DNA of 64,000 nucleotides, taken from Agaribacillus aureus (GTDB lineage: Bacteria; Bacteroidota; Bacteroidia; Cytophagales; Cyclobacteriaceae). The notes beneath the pieces were generated by a model. That model was not told the DNA's origin and searched no databases. It saw only the letters and a program-made list of their open reading frames with translations. Of the stretch, positions 29,580 to 37,090 are shown piece by piece (the first letter of the stretch is position 1; each line of letters opens with the position of its first letter). Made by a program: the position numbers and the translations under genes. The stretch spans positions 1 to 64,000 of the forward strand of contig JAUJEB010000002.1 in NCBI GenBank assembly GCA_030442055.1, read 5' to 3'.

Positions 29580-29666
29580 TTACAGGTTTAGCACGGCCAG
29601 CACCAGGATCACCGAGATAAAGATAAGTACTCTGTATAGGTGAGCGTTTAGATTAAAGGTTTTCAT
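29580..29666 (-). CDS. Putative 28-residue single-span membrane peptide
   Basis: ATG 29664-29666 to TAA 29580-29582 encodes MKTFNLNAHLYRVLIFISVI followed by LVLAVLNL. It has a short polar head and one C-terminal hydrophobic helix, like the 26-residue peptide at 19215-19295. Small hydrophobic peptides of this kind can be type I toxins or membrane regulators, but no antisense RNA, promoter or homologue was identified. Confidence 0.35.
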   Translation of the reverse strand: MKTFNLNAHLYRVLIFISVILVLAVLNL

Positions 29667-29819
29667 AGTAGGTTAGTTAAGGGTGTTAAGCAGCTTTTAA
29701 TAAGTTTATTAGTTCACTACTTTATTGTACAATACACCAAAAGGTTACCCTACCATTTTAAAAAAAAGTTAGCCTCTCTATCCGCTCGCAGCCCGTTTAA
29801 TCAAATATCTCATCCATAT

Positions 29820-29835
29820 GTGAGTGCTCACTCAC
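29820..29835. repeat. Inverted repeat GTGAGTG-ct-CACTCAC
   Basis: Perfect 7-bp arms around a two-base centre, continuing into another CACTCATC. TetR-family regulators often bind TGAGTGA-type palindromes, so it may be an orphan operator. No TetR gene is nearby. Confidence 0.4.
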
Positions 29836-29957
29836 TCATCACTAAAATCTATTAAAAAATATAAATTACTAATAATCAATTATTTAAAGTATAGTATTTA
29901 AAGTAAATTATAGTTTATTCTATCAAACTCTACCTCTGTCGTCCGCATTCCCTCTGT

Positions 29958-30244
29958 CGTCCGCATTTGTGGGTAGGCTTTGCGGGAATAGCTAATGCGG
30001 ATGCCATGGCTTAGCATTTGCAATGCCCGATATGGACATATTTCCAGGAAAGGAAAACTGCCGAGATTGAACCCGCACGTGTTACGCTTGCACTGAAGCT
30101 TTCGCAACCGCTAGCTTTATGCGAACGCGATCAGCGTAGGAGCAACACGCCATTAAACGCCCACTATCCCATCGTCCGCATTTAAGAGTAAGCCTTGTGG
30201 GAATAGCCAATGCGGATGCTGTGGTTTGGCATTTGCAATGCCCG
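29958..30244. repeat. Pair of REP-like elements with conserved stem arms
   Basis: Two copies of about 71 bases (29958-30028 and 30174-30244) match at most positions. Each starts gtccgcatt, has the inverted partner aatgcggat about 35 bases on, and ends gcatttgcaatgcccg, itself nearly palindromic. An extra partial start (gtccgcattccctct) precedes copy 1. Differences between copies fall largely as transitions (for example ctttgcggg against cttgtggg), as expected for an old repeat or a structured RNA or DNA element. No REP transposase gene is in the window. Confidence 0.6.
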
Positions 30245-30319
30245 TGACGCTTTTCTGAAAAGTACTTTTTTTACAAGTAAAAACGTATTGTAAACCTCAA
30301 CTGGATGTAGTATTTGTTA

Positions 30320-31018
30320 TTATCCACCTCCTTGATGCTCAACAACCTTTTTATGAGCAGCAATTTGTACACGTGTTCTCCCTCTATCCACTAAAATAAT
30401 ATCGTCCACATCTCCCAGGATCTGGTCTATCAGCCCGTACCTTTGGGCTTCCAGCGTATTCATAAACCGGTCATTTGAGAAGTCTGCTTCAATATCTTTC
30501 CACGAGTGGCCGGTGTGTTTACCGATCAAATGGAATAATTGTGCTTGTACGCGCTCCTGTTCTCTGAAAGCTACGCGAACATTGTCGGTATAACCTTGCG
30601 CACCACCGGATGTGGGGTGCATATGAATAGTGGCGTGCGGCAGGGCAAAGCGATGACCTGTATGCCCGGATGCCAGTAGCGCTGTGCCCATGCTGGCCGT
30701 AACACCCACCGCCGTCGTATGTACCGGCGCCTTCAACATTTGCATGGCATCATAGATAGCCAAGCCGGCATAAACACTGCCACCCGGGCTGTTGATATAT
30801 AAGTTGATGGGTTCTTTCTCGCTTTCCCGGTTTAAAAATAACAGTTGCGCGACGATAAGGTTAGCCAGTTGGTCGGTGACCTGCGTGCCTAAAAAAACAA
30901 TCCGCTCCTTGAGCAGCAGGCTGTAAACATCATAAGCTCTTTCAGAACTATTAGATCCGTCGACAACCATGGGAACCATCTGAGCCGTATTTGAAAAAAT
31001 ATTTTTTTTAGCATTCAT
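30320..31018 (-). CDS. clpP: ClpP-family serine protease in a sigma-factor operon
   Basis: From ATG 31018 the product is 232 residues; a TTG at 31024 is a poorer start. The ClpP fold is clear: LYINSPGGSVYAGLAIYD, GVTASMGTALLASG with catalytic Ser109, ATIHMHPTSGGAQG with catalytic His132, and FSNDRFMNTLEAQRYGLID with catalytic Asp183. The loop after the His is two residues longer than in ordinary ClpP, and the C-terminal tail (DRGRTRVQIAAHKKVVEHQGGG) is unusual. ClpP forms a 14-mer that degrades proteins fed by ClpX or ClpA/C. This copy overlaps the anti-sigma-like gene by 11 bases and is the third gene after an ECF sigma factor, so it is probably a specialised paralogue rather than the housekeeping enzyme, which would sit with clpX. 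Confidence 0.9.
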   Translation of the reverse strand: MNAKKNIFSNTAQMVPMVVDGSNSSERAYDVYSLLLKERIVFLGTQVTDQLANLIVAQLLFLNRESEKEPINLYINSPGGSVYAGLAIYDAMQMLKAPVHTTAVGVTASMGTALLASGHTGHRFALPHATIHMHPTSGGAQGYTDNVRVAFREQERVQAQLFHLIGKHTGHSWKDIEADFSNDRFMNTLEAQRYGLIDQILGDVDDIILVDRGRTRVQIAAHKKVVEHQGGG

Positions 31019-31283
31019 AACCAAAGATCTTTTTTATTTTCTGTTGAAAAGTAATTTTATCAGGGCGACTGAATAATCGTTTCTCTACCCGCTTTAATTC
31101 TTTTTTAAGCGCTCTTCGCCCAAAATACGTAATGGCATCATACGTCTGTTGTTGTGCTTCAACAGTTTGCTGGAAATGAGGGTCCTTGAGCAGGGTAGCT
31201 GCTATGGCATCCTGTTCCTGCGCGGTAAGGCGCCCAGACAGGTAGTTTTCAATTATTTTGGTATCATACATGAAGCTGCTCAT
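31008..31283 (-). CDS. Short soluble anti-sigma-like protein
   Basis: The 91-residue product begins with the pattern seen in the cytoplasmic part of Bacteroidota anti-sigma factors: IIENYLSGRLTAQEQDAIAATLLKDPHF, then QQQTYDAI and a basic helical end (GRRALKKELKRVEKRLF). Unlike most of them it has no membrane helix and no zinc-binding His/Cys motif. Its start overlaps the end of the sigma gene by 20 bases and its end overlaps clpP by 11, so all three should be made together. Direct anti-sigma activity is inferred from position and N-terminal pattern, not from a full domain match. Confidence 0.6.
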   Translation of the reverse strand: MSSFMYDTKIIENYLSGRLTAQEQDAIAATLLKDPHFQQTVEAQQQTYDAITYFGRRALKKELKRVEKRLFSRPDKITFQQKIKKIFGYEC

Positions 31284-31824
31284 AGGTCAGGTTTTTTTCT
31301 TTTACTTGTTTTCTCACTTTTTCAAGACATTTAAATTTTTGAGAGGTCGCTGACCTGATGCCGGAAAAGCCAAAGCTGGCAGCAATTTCTTTTAAGGATT
31401 TTTTCTTATAATAAAAAGCTTCCAGTAGTGCCATGCACTTTTTTCCTGCCATAGCCAAATAATCTGCCAAATGAAATACCGATTCTTTTGGCTCATAAAA
31501 GTCGGCGGGAATGGTGATCTCACTTTCCCAGGCGCTCATGGAGATGAATTTTCGGTCATTGTGATATTTCCTGATCCATAGGTGTTTGACAATACCCAGC
31601 ACATAGCTGTGCACCGATGAGGTAATGAGGTCTGGCTTTTCCATTACCTTTTCGTAGAAGATGATCAGGGCATCCTGGAACATATCCTGCGCGTCAGCCC
31701 TGGAGCCTCCCAGACTAAAGACAAGGTTGGCCACTGTAGGGAAGCTTTGTTCATATAGCTTTTCAAATGTTGCCTCCCGGTCATACCGCAGGGATTCCGC
31801 CAATGTATTGAGTGAATAAGACAT
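31264..31824 (-). CDS. ECF-type RNA polymerase sigma factor
   Basis: A 186-residue sigma-70 family protein with region 2 (FEKLYEQSFPTVANLVFSLGGSRADAQDMFQDALIIFYEKV, including the core-binding DAQDMFQDA motif) and region 4 (LLEAFYYKKKSLKEIAASFGFSGIRSATSQKFKCLEKVRK). It lacks the N-terminal regions of primary sigma factors, as ECF members do. It is the first gene of the sigma / anti-sigma-like / clpP operon. ECF sigma factors direct polymerase to stress or surface regulons and often drive their own operon; no such promoter could be identified upstream. Confidence 0.9.
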   Translation of the reverse strand: MSYSLNTLAESLRYDREATFEKLYEQSFPTVANLVFSLGGSRADAQDMFQDALIIFYEKVMEKPDLITSSVHSYVLGIVKHLWIRKYHNDRKFISMSAWESEITIPADFYEPKESVFHLADYLAMAGKKCMALLEAFYYKKKSLKEIAASFGFSGIRSATSQKFKCLEKVRKQVKEKNLTYEQLHV

Positions 31825-31917
31825 ATTTTCTTCAGGCTTTTATTATTTAGTGCTTAAAAGAAAGAATTATCACCGGCTTTTTTCCAATTTTTTTTATTTT
31901 TCTCGGATTGGCGGCAT

Positions 31918-34575
31918 TTATTCGTACTGCAGCGATCTGGCAGGGTCTGTTTTTGCAGCGAACAAGGACTGCAAACCTACCGACAATGTCACAAGGCCGA
32001 TAACGACCAACCCACTTAACAAAAAAACAAGAGGGTTGACATCTACCCGATAAATGAATGAAGCCAGCCAACTGTCGGCAAGCCAGTAGGAGATGGGCCA
32101 GGCGATAAGATTAGCCATCAATACCAGCAGCATGAATTGCTTTGAAAGCAAGGAGGTGACACCAATGATGGATGATCCCAATACTTTTCTGATGCCAATT
32201 TCTTTGGTGCGCCTTTGGACTGAAAGTCTTGTTAGCCCGATCAGTCCCATCCAGGCTATAAAAATGGAGAATAGTGATGCCGCATTGACAATACGGGCCC
32301 AGCGCTTTTCTTCCCGGTATTTTTGAGCCACTATTTCATTGACAAAACTGTACGTGAAGGGCGCATCGGAGTTTCCCAGCTTCCAGACAGCTGATAAATG
32401 ATCAATAACAGGCGGTATTTCGCCGGGGGTAAAGCGCACAAACATTTGATATAAATTCGGAGGCCACATGTAGGTGGTCAACCCACCAATGCCATCTCTT
32501 AATGTCTGATCGTTAATCGTCAGAATTAGGGGGGCAATCTTGCTGTGCAGACTGCTAAAGTGAAAGTCTTTGACCACGCCGATGATTCTGTGGGTGTTCT
32601 CAAAATCTTTGCCAGGGATATGTTGTTCTAACGGATTGTCCCAACCGAAATGTTTGACCAAAGCCTCATTCACCACAATATCGGAAGACTGGTTACCTTT
32701 TTCCCAGTTGAAAAACTCGCCGGCCACCAATTCAATAGCCATTGTTTCCAGGTAATCATGGCTGACCAGGTTGTAGCAGATCTTCTCCTCGGTTTCATCG
32801 GCTTGCAGGAATGTTAGCTTGGTCCAGGGTTCCGTAGCGTTGTTCATGGAAGCAGTTACGGCCGATATCCTGCTGTGATTTGACAATTCGGTTTTCAGTC
32901 GCTCTACCAATTTTCTGGTGGCCTCCGGTTCATCGACATTACCAAGACTGATCTGAATTAAGTTGTTTTGCTCAAACCCCAGATCTTTATGTTGCACATA
33001 CTGCATTTGAGACCTGATAATAAAAGTGCCGATGACCAACACGGTTGAAATGGTAAATTGGATCACTACCAGTATTTGGTTCATATGGCCGGACCAGGTT
33101 TTTGGAGATACTTTTTTGCGAAGCGCATGCACTATTTTAAAGTTCACCACCGCCAATGACTGAATAACCCCGTTTATGAACGCAATCACTATGGAAATGC
33201 CGGTTATAAATAATAACATGTCCCAATCCGGTAGAAAGGCGATCTGGCTATCGGCAAGTTGGTTGAAGAAAGGTGACATTAACCAGGCAAGTAATACCCC
33301 TGTTGCACCGGCCAACATGGAAAGTACAAAGGCCTCTATAACAAGATGGACACGCAACATACGCTTATGGGCGCCCAAAACCTTGCGTAATCCCATTTCC
33401 TTGAGTCGTACCAACACGTGCCCGGTAGAAAGCGTTATGAAATTAATAACCGAAACTACCAGTACCAGCAATGCCAGCCCTATCATGATAAGAAATTTGG
33501 TTGGATTGGTATAGGTAGCATTTCCTACAATCTCATTTTCGAGATGTAGGTCAGTTAAGGGTTGAAGCATTACCTCCGTGTAAGAATCATCTTCCGGGTT
33601 AAAGTTGATGGCGTCGGCGCAGGTCTTTTCTACTTGATCAATGGCTACACCTGGCTTAAGTAAGACATAGTTTTCAAGTATTCCATAATCATACGATGTC
33701 ATTACATCCGGCGAAACCACCATTGAATAGGTTTCAAAGGGAAGCAGAAAATCAACTGCCAGGCTTGAACTGCCTGATTTACTATTAATGACAGCTTGAA
33801 TAACAAATGATGAAACCACGCCATTAATATCAAACGAAACTGATTTTCCAATGGGATTAACATGGCCAAAATATTGCAGGGCTTTCTGTTGTGAAATCAC
33901 CATTTGATTTTTTATATCCAACGCACGGTCACTCCCTTCCAAAAGGGGAAAGCTGAATATTTTTAGAAAATCCGGGTCCACAAAATAGGCAGTTTCTTTT
34001 ATAGGCTTGTTATGGCGGATCATCGCCACAGTGTGACTTGCATAACGGGTTGCATTCACAACAGCAGGTACTTCCTCTAATAATTTTTTACCCACGGGAA
34101 CAGCTGTAACGGCACTCCTGTGTTTAACCTCGCCGGATTCTTTATTGATGACTGAGATGGCTACCCGGTGTATATTGGCACCATTTTGATGAAAATCGTC
34201 ATAGCCCATCTCTTTTTTGACGAAAAGAAATACTAACAAAATGAAGGCCATGGACATAGATAAGCCCAGGGTGTTGGCCACCGAATAAAACTTGTACCTG
34301 GTCATACTTCTGGCCGCTACCAGGAGATGGTTTCTGATGAGTTTAGTGTTCATGTTGAGGAAGGTTAGCTTATTTCTTAATAAAATAGTTGGATGGCAGA
34401 GGCGGACAACATTCCAATAAAATAGTAAGCCGGCCCGTCGCTGTCCGATAGATTTAACAGATTCCCGGTATTGCTCTTCGAAATCGTGTAAGATGCCTTC
34501 TGCAAGTTCATCGGGACAAAACCAGGTTAGTATCCGTATAGCCAGCCCCGGCGGATTCGACTTGGGGTCTTTCAT
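31918..34575 (-). CDS. FtsX/MacB-like permease with permease-prefix domain (module 2)
   Basis: ATG 34575 overlaps the PadR stop codon as ATGA, the same junction as in module 3, so it is preferred over the start at 34611. The 885-residue protein begins with the prefix domain (NPPGLAIRILTWFCPDELAEGIL), then has two MacB-like periplasmic domains and two FtsX helix groups with coupling motifs EMGLRKVLGAHK and EIGIRKVLGSS. It shares layout with the permeases at 16.6 and 38.4 kb but differs widely in sequence. No ATPase is next to it. Likely role: ATP-driven export or envelope remodelling together with an unlinked MacB-type ATPase (inference). Confidence 0.9.
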   Translation of the reverse strand: MKDPKSNPPGLAIRILTWFCPDELAEGILHDFEEQYRESVKSIGQRRAGLLFYWNVVRLCHPTILLRNKLTFLNMNTKLIRNHLLVAARSMTRYKFYSVANTLGLSMSMAFILLVFLFVKKEMGYDDFHQNGANIHRVAISVINKESGEVKHRSAVTAVPVGKKLLEEVPAVVNATRYASHTVAMIRHNKPIKETAYFVDPDFLKIFSFPLLEGSDRALDIKNQMVISQQKALQYFGHVNPIGKSVSFDINGVVSSFVIQAVINSKSGSSSLAVDFLLPFETYSMVVSPDVMTSYDYGILENYVLLKPGVAIDQVEKTCADAINFNPEDDSYTEVMLQPLTDLHLENEIVGNATYTNPTKFLIMIGLALLVLVVSVINFITLSTGHVLVRLKEMGLRKVLGAHKRMLRVHLVIEAFVLSMLAGATGVLLAWLMSPFFNQLADSQIAFLPDWDMLLFITGISIVIAFINGVIQSLAVVNFKIVHALRKKVSPKTWSGHMNQILVVIQFTISTVLVIGTFIIRSQMQYVQHKDLGFEQNNLIQISLGNVDEPEATRKLVERLKTELSNHSRISAVTASMNNATEPWTKLTFLQADETEEKICYNLVSHDYLETMAIELVAGEFFNWEKGNQSSDIVVNEALVKHFGWDNPLEQHIPGKDFENTHRIIGVVKDFHFSSLHSKIAPLILTINDQTLRDGIGGLTTYMWPPNLYQMFVRFTPGEIPPVIDHLSAVWKLGNSDAPFTYSFVNEIVAQKYREEKRWARIVNAASLFSIFIAWMGLIGLTRLSVQRRTKEIGIRKVLGSSIIGVTSLLSKQFMLLVLMANLIAWPISYWLADSWLASFIYRVDVNPLVFLLSGLVVIGLVTLSVGLQSLFAAKTDPARSLQYE

Positions 34576-34904
34576 ATAGCGTCTAAATTTACTTTCGCCA
34601 GCAGCTTCCAAAGTTTTTGCCGCTGGGCCTGCATCTCATGCAGCAGCGACAGTCCCGCGTTGGTGATTTTAAAATATCGCTTTCGTCGGCCACCGCGGGT
34701 AGCCGTAACGCCTCCCATTTGGGATTTCACATAACCTTTGTCTTCCAGTCTATACAAGGTAATATGAACGGCGCTCAGGTTGGCTGTTCGGTTGAATTGG
34801 GCTTTTATTTCCTTCACGATGGCATTGCCGTAAGCTTCATCTCCCAATACGCCGACCAGGGTCAAAACCAGTTCTTCAAATTCCCCGAGGTAAGTTTTCT
34901 TCAT
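34572..34904 (-). CDS. PadR-family transcriptional regulator (module 2)
   Basis: From ATG 34904 the product is 110 residues (MKKTYLGEFEELVLTLVGVL); a 43-codon extension to 35033 is unlike the sister proteins and is rejected. PadR features are the first-helix pattern, NLSAVHITLYRLEDKGYVKSQ, and the basic wing TRGGRRKRYFKITNAGLSLL. Its promoter region holds a 21-bp direct repeat and an ATATAC/GTATAT inverted repeat, probably its own operators. It overlaps the permease gene by four bases. Confidence 0.92.
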   Translation of the reverse strand: MKKTYLGEFEELVLTLVGVLGDEAYGNAIVKEIKAQFNRTANLSAVHITLYRLEDKGYVKSQMGGVTATRGGRRKRYFKITNAGLSLLHEMQAQRQKLWKLLAKVNLDAI

Positions 34905-34907
34905 TTC

Positions 34908-34963
34908 TATATAAGTTGTAAAAGAAATATACGAATTATTTGTATATAAGTTGTAAAAGAAAT
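34908..34963. promoter_or_regulatory. Probable PadR operator: 21-bp direct repeat plus inverted repeat
   Basis: The 20-mer tatataagttgtaaaagaaa, plus one further t, occurs at 34908-34928 and again at 34943-34963, 35 bases apart. Between them lies ATATAC-N9-GTATAT (34927-34947). The block starts three bases upstream of the PadR ATG, so protein bound here would block the module's own transcription. The half-site TTTGTATA (34939-34946) is shared with the operator region of module 3. Confidence 0.55.
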
Positions 34964-35122
34964 TGTTTTGTTTTTGACCGACAAAGAGTGGCGCCTGAAT
35001 TACAATTTCGTAAATCCTATCCAAATCTGCCATGCAATAATTTTTTATGGGATAATTGCATTGATAAGGGTTGGATTGTCGTTATCATACAACATTTTTT
35101 ATCAATAAACCATACCAGCAAT

Positions 35123-35551
35123 ATGCGACGTATATTTTTTGCAATCCTTTTGTTAATTATAGCGGGTTGTTCGGAAGAGGATAAAATGATACAAGCACCC
35201 TTTACCGGAAAATGGAAGATGATCGAGGTTACCATAGATCACGTTTTACAAACCGAATGGCGGAACCTGGAACTTGCTTTTCAGCAAGATAATTCGGAGG
35301 GAGGGAAATACCAGACGACTAACACGGTCAACGATTCTGTTTGGAATGATTTAGGTACCTGGACAGCTGCTAATGATCCGTCCAGATTCATTCGCGATGA
35401 CTCCATAACGGTAACCTATCATCTAAGAAACGATACATTATTCATGATGAAAGTTCTTCCGTGGACAGTAGTACCATGCGTACCAACTGTAAGCGATCCT
35501 TGCCCCCTGGCTGTGACGGGGGTGTGGCATTTTGTGTTGGTCAAAGAATAA
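35123..35551 (+). CDS. Lipocalin-like lipoprotein
   Basis: ATG 35123 gives a 142-residue protein with a lipoprotein signal (MRRIFFAILLLIIAGC, lipobox Cys16); upstream in-frame codons to 34940 are not signal-like. The mature part (FTGKWKMIEVTIDHVLQ, LAFQQDN, SITVTYHLRNDTLFMM, GVWHFVLVKE) has the G-x-W start and alternating strands of small lipocalin-like domains. It is probably anchored in the outer membrane and may bind a small hydrophobic ligand. It is divergent from the PadR gene of module 2. Confidence 0.7.
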   Translation: MRRIFFAILLLIIAGCSEEDKMIQAPFTGKWKMIEVTIDHVLQTEWRNLELAFQQDNSEGGKYQTTNTVNDSVWNDLGTWTAANDPSRFIRDDSITVTYHLRNDTLFMMKVLPWTVVPCVPTVSDPCPLAVTGVWHFVLVKE

Positions 35552-35733
35552 AACATTTTCTGCGTTGAAGACCAGGCAATTTCTTTTGCCAACGATTGGG
35601 ATGGCAGCTTTTTACTCATATTTATTTAGTAAGATAACGGTAGTTAGATAGAATTAAACCAATTAGTTAAACAAGCATCCTAAATAACTTATAATCAGAT
35701 ATTATTTTTTAAAAACTAAAACCATTTCAGGAC

Positions 35734-36522
35734 ATGAAATCAAAATTTTTTAATCTATTCATTTTTTTAATCATAGGGACTATCGTATCATGTGATGATG
35801 ACGAGTCCGATATCAAGCCGGAAGCATGTTTTACCATTGCCTCTAATGAAAACAAAGCCGGTGAAGCTGTACAATTTACCAATTGCTCTAAAAATGCCAC
35901 CATGTTTGTCTGGGATTTTGGAGATGGGGAAACATCAATTGAGAAGCAGCCAAGTCACATTTATGCGCAACAGGGTTCGTATAATGTTACACTTTTAGCC
36001 GGTGAAGATACCAATACGGATGGCGTACTAAGTCAACTGGATAATCCTAGCTCGGTTTCAAATAGTATTGAAGTGGACCCTAATCGTCTGTCAATTGATC
36101 TGACCATTTTGGATGCCACCAGCTGGAGCCAAAGTAACGCAAGCCTTGATGTTGTTGTGGATGCCAATGTGAATTTATTTGTCAGTCAGGCTTCAGCCGA
36201 TGCAGGCAAAGCAGATCTTACTTTGAAGAGTGATAACAATGGGAAAGCGAAGATCTATGACCTGGTGGCAGGCACATATTATTTGTCGGTGGACAAAGGA
36301 GACCTGTCAAATAGCAAGGACGGATTTCTGATTGCTGGAGTTTTTCAGTCTCAGGAAGATGTGGATAATTCACCGTTTCAGAGTGGTGCCGCAGTAGGAG
36401 GAATTAAATACATGGATCTTAATGGGGATTTTGTGCTTAATGATGATGATAAAAGCCAGTTCATCTTAATCACGGTCAAGAACGATGAGACCTACACAAA
36501 AGAAATTGTGATTGGGAAATAA
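35734..36522 (+). CDS. PKD-domain lipoprotein
   Basis: The 262-residue protein has a lipoprotein signal (LFIFLIIGTIVSC) followed by an Asp/Glu-rich start, which in Bacteroidota often marks surface-exposed lipoproteins. A PKD domain (ACFTIASNENKAGEAVQFTNCS, WDFGDGETS, YAQQGSYNVTLLAGED) occupies about 30-110. The rest has a beta-sandwich-like pattern with an Asp-rich YMDLNGDFVLNDDDKSQF motif. The partner is unknown. An 11-bp inverted repeat lies 47 bases after its stop. Confidence 0.8.
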   Translation: MKSKFFNLFIFLIIGTIVSCDDDESDIKPEACFTIASNENKAGEAVQFTNCSKNATMFVWDFGDGETSIEKQPSHIYAQQGSYNVTLLAGEDTNTDGVLSQLDNPSSVSNSIEVDPNRLSIDLTILDATSWSQSNASLDVVVDANVNLFVSQASADAGKADLTLKSDNNGKAKIYDLVAGTYYLSVDKGDLSNSKDGFLIAGVFQSQEDVDNSPFQSGAAVGGIKYMDLNGDFVLNDDDKSQFILITVKNDETYTKEIVIGK

Positions 36523-36568
36523 CTAATTTCAACGCAGCAAATGCAATGCAGAAGATCATCCGGGTAAC

Positions 36569-36605
36569 ATTTTCTGCGGGTTATTTTTTCATATCCGCAG
36601 AAAAT
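36569..36605. repeat. 11-bp inverted repeat ATTTTCTGCGG/CCGCAGAAAAT
   Basis: Perfect 11-bp arms at 36569-36579 and 36595-36605 around a 15-base T-rich loop. It follows the PKD lipoprotein gene and could act as a terminator or RNA-end structure, although no T-run follows the second arm. The string acattttctgcg also occurs just after the preceding lipoprotein gene (near 35553). Confidence 0.5.
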
Positions 36606-36666
36606 AGTTGCCGGTAACTGATAAGTTTTGCCTTTCTGCTTCCTTTGGTGGAGTTAATAACAGAAA

Positions 36667-36938
36667 ATGAAAAAAACAGACATTATAACAGGTTCCGTTT
36701 TGGAAGTTCCCCTCGAAAAACAATATGGATATGGATATGTAAAATTGATCTTTTCTAAAGACATTCAGCCTGATTTTTTTGATCATATACTCATTAAAGT
36801 CTATAATCTATTTAGAAAAGAAAGCCTTCATAAAAAAGAATTGAAAAAGAAGTTTTTGAAATGGACAGCGATATTGACTTTACAAAAGTAAAACACGAAA
36901 ACAGGTTAAAGGCAGCCATAAAAGCTGTGGACGATTAG
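36667..36938 (+). pseudogene. Possible frameshifted small gene, Imm26-like start
   Basis: ATG 36667 opens a 74-codon frame (MKKTDIITGSVLEVPLEKQY) whose start recalls the GDVFxIPLxxxxYxYGxV pattern of Imm26-type immunity proteins. The frame ends at 36891, but the sequence from about 36840 reads better in another frame (EKEVFEMDSDIDFTKVKHEN, then RLKAAIKAVDD) to TAG 36936-36938. A slip in the A-rich run near 36830 would join them. Both the identity and the frameshift are tentative. Confidence 0.3.
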
Positions 36939-37090
36939 AATTGGACCGGCAAGTTCAACATGGTTGGAAAGAGGGGGTGATTTTGAAGCAGTTCATTAAG
37001 CCGGCCAATGCCACTGGTAATAGTTGATAGAAAAATGGTGATGACCAATTTTTATTGAGGTTACATTTTCGTACCCCATATTTTAACGGC

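Larger units (their letters stand above)
29166..30319. other. 1.15-kb region with small ORFs, a palindrome and REP-like repeats
   Basis: No full-size gene is present. It holds a possible 52-codon ORF (29249-29407), a 28-codon membrane-peptide ORF on the minus strand (29580-29666), a palindrome with arms GTGAGTG/CACTCAC (29820-29835) that resembles TetR-type operators, and a pair of related REP-like elements (about 29958-30028 and 30174-30244). It may be decayed accessory DNA. Confidence 0.6.

Noticed and set aside
30320-31018. Housekeeping clpP of a clpP-clpX locus
   Set aside because: No clpX or trigger-factor gene is adjacent; it overlaps an anti-sigma-like gene behind an ECF sigma factor and has an altered active-site loop.
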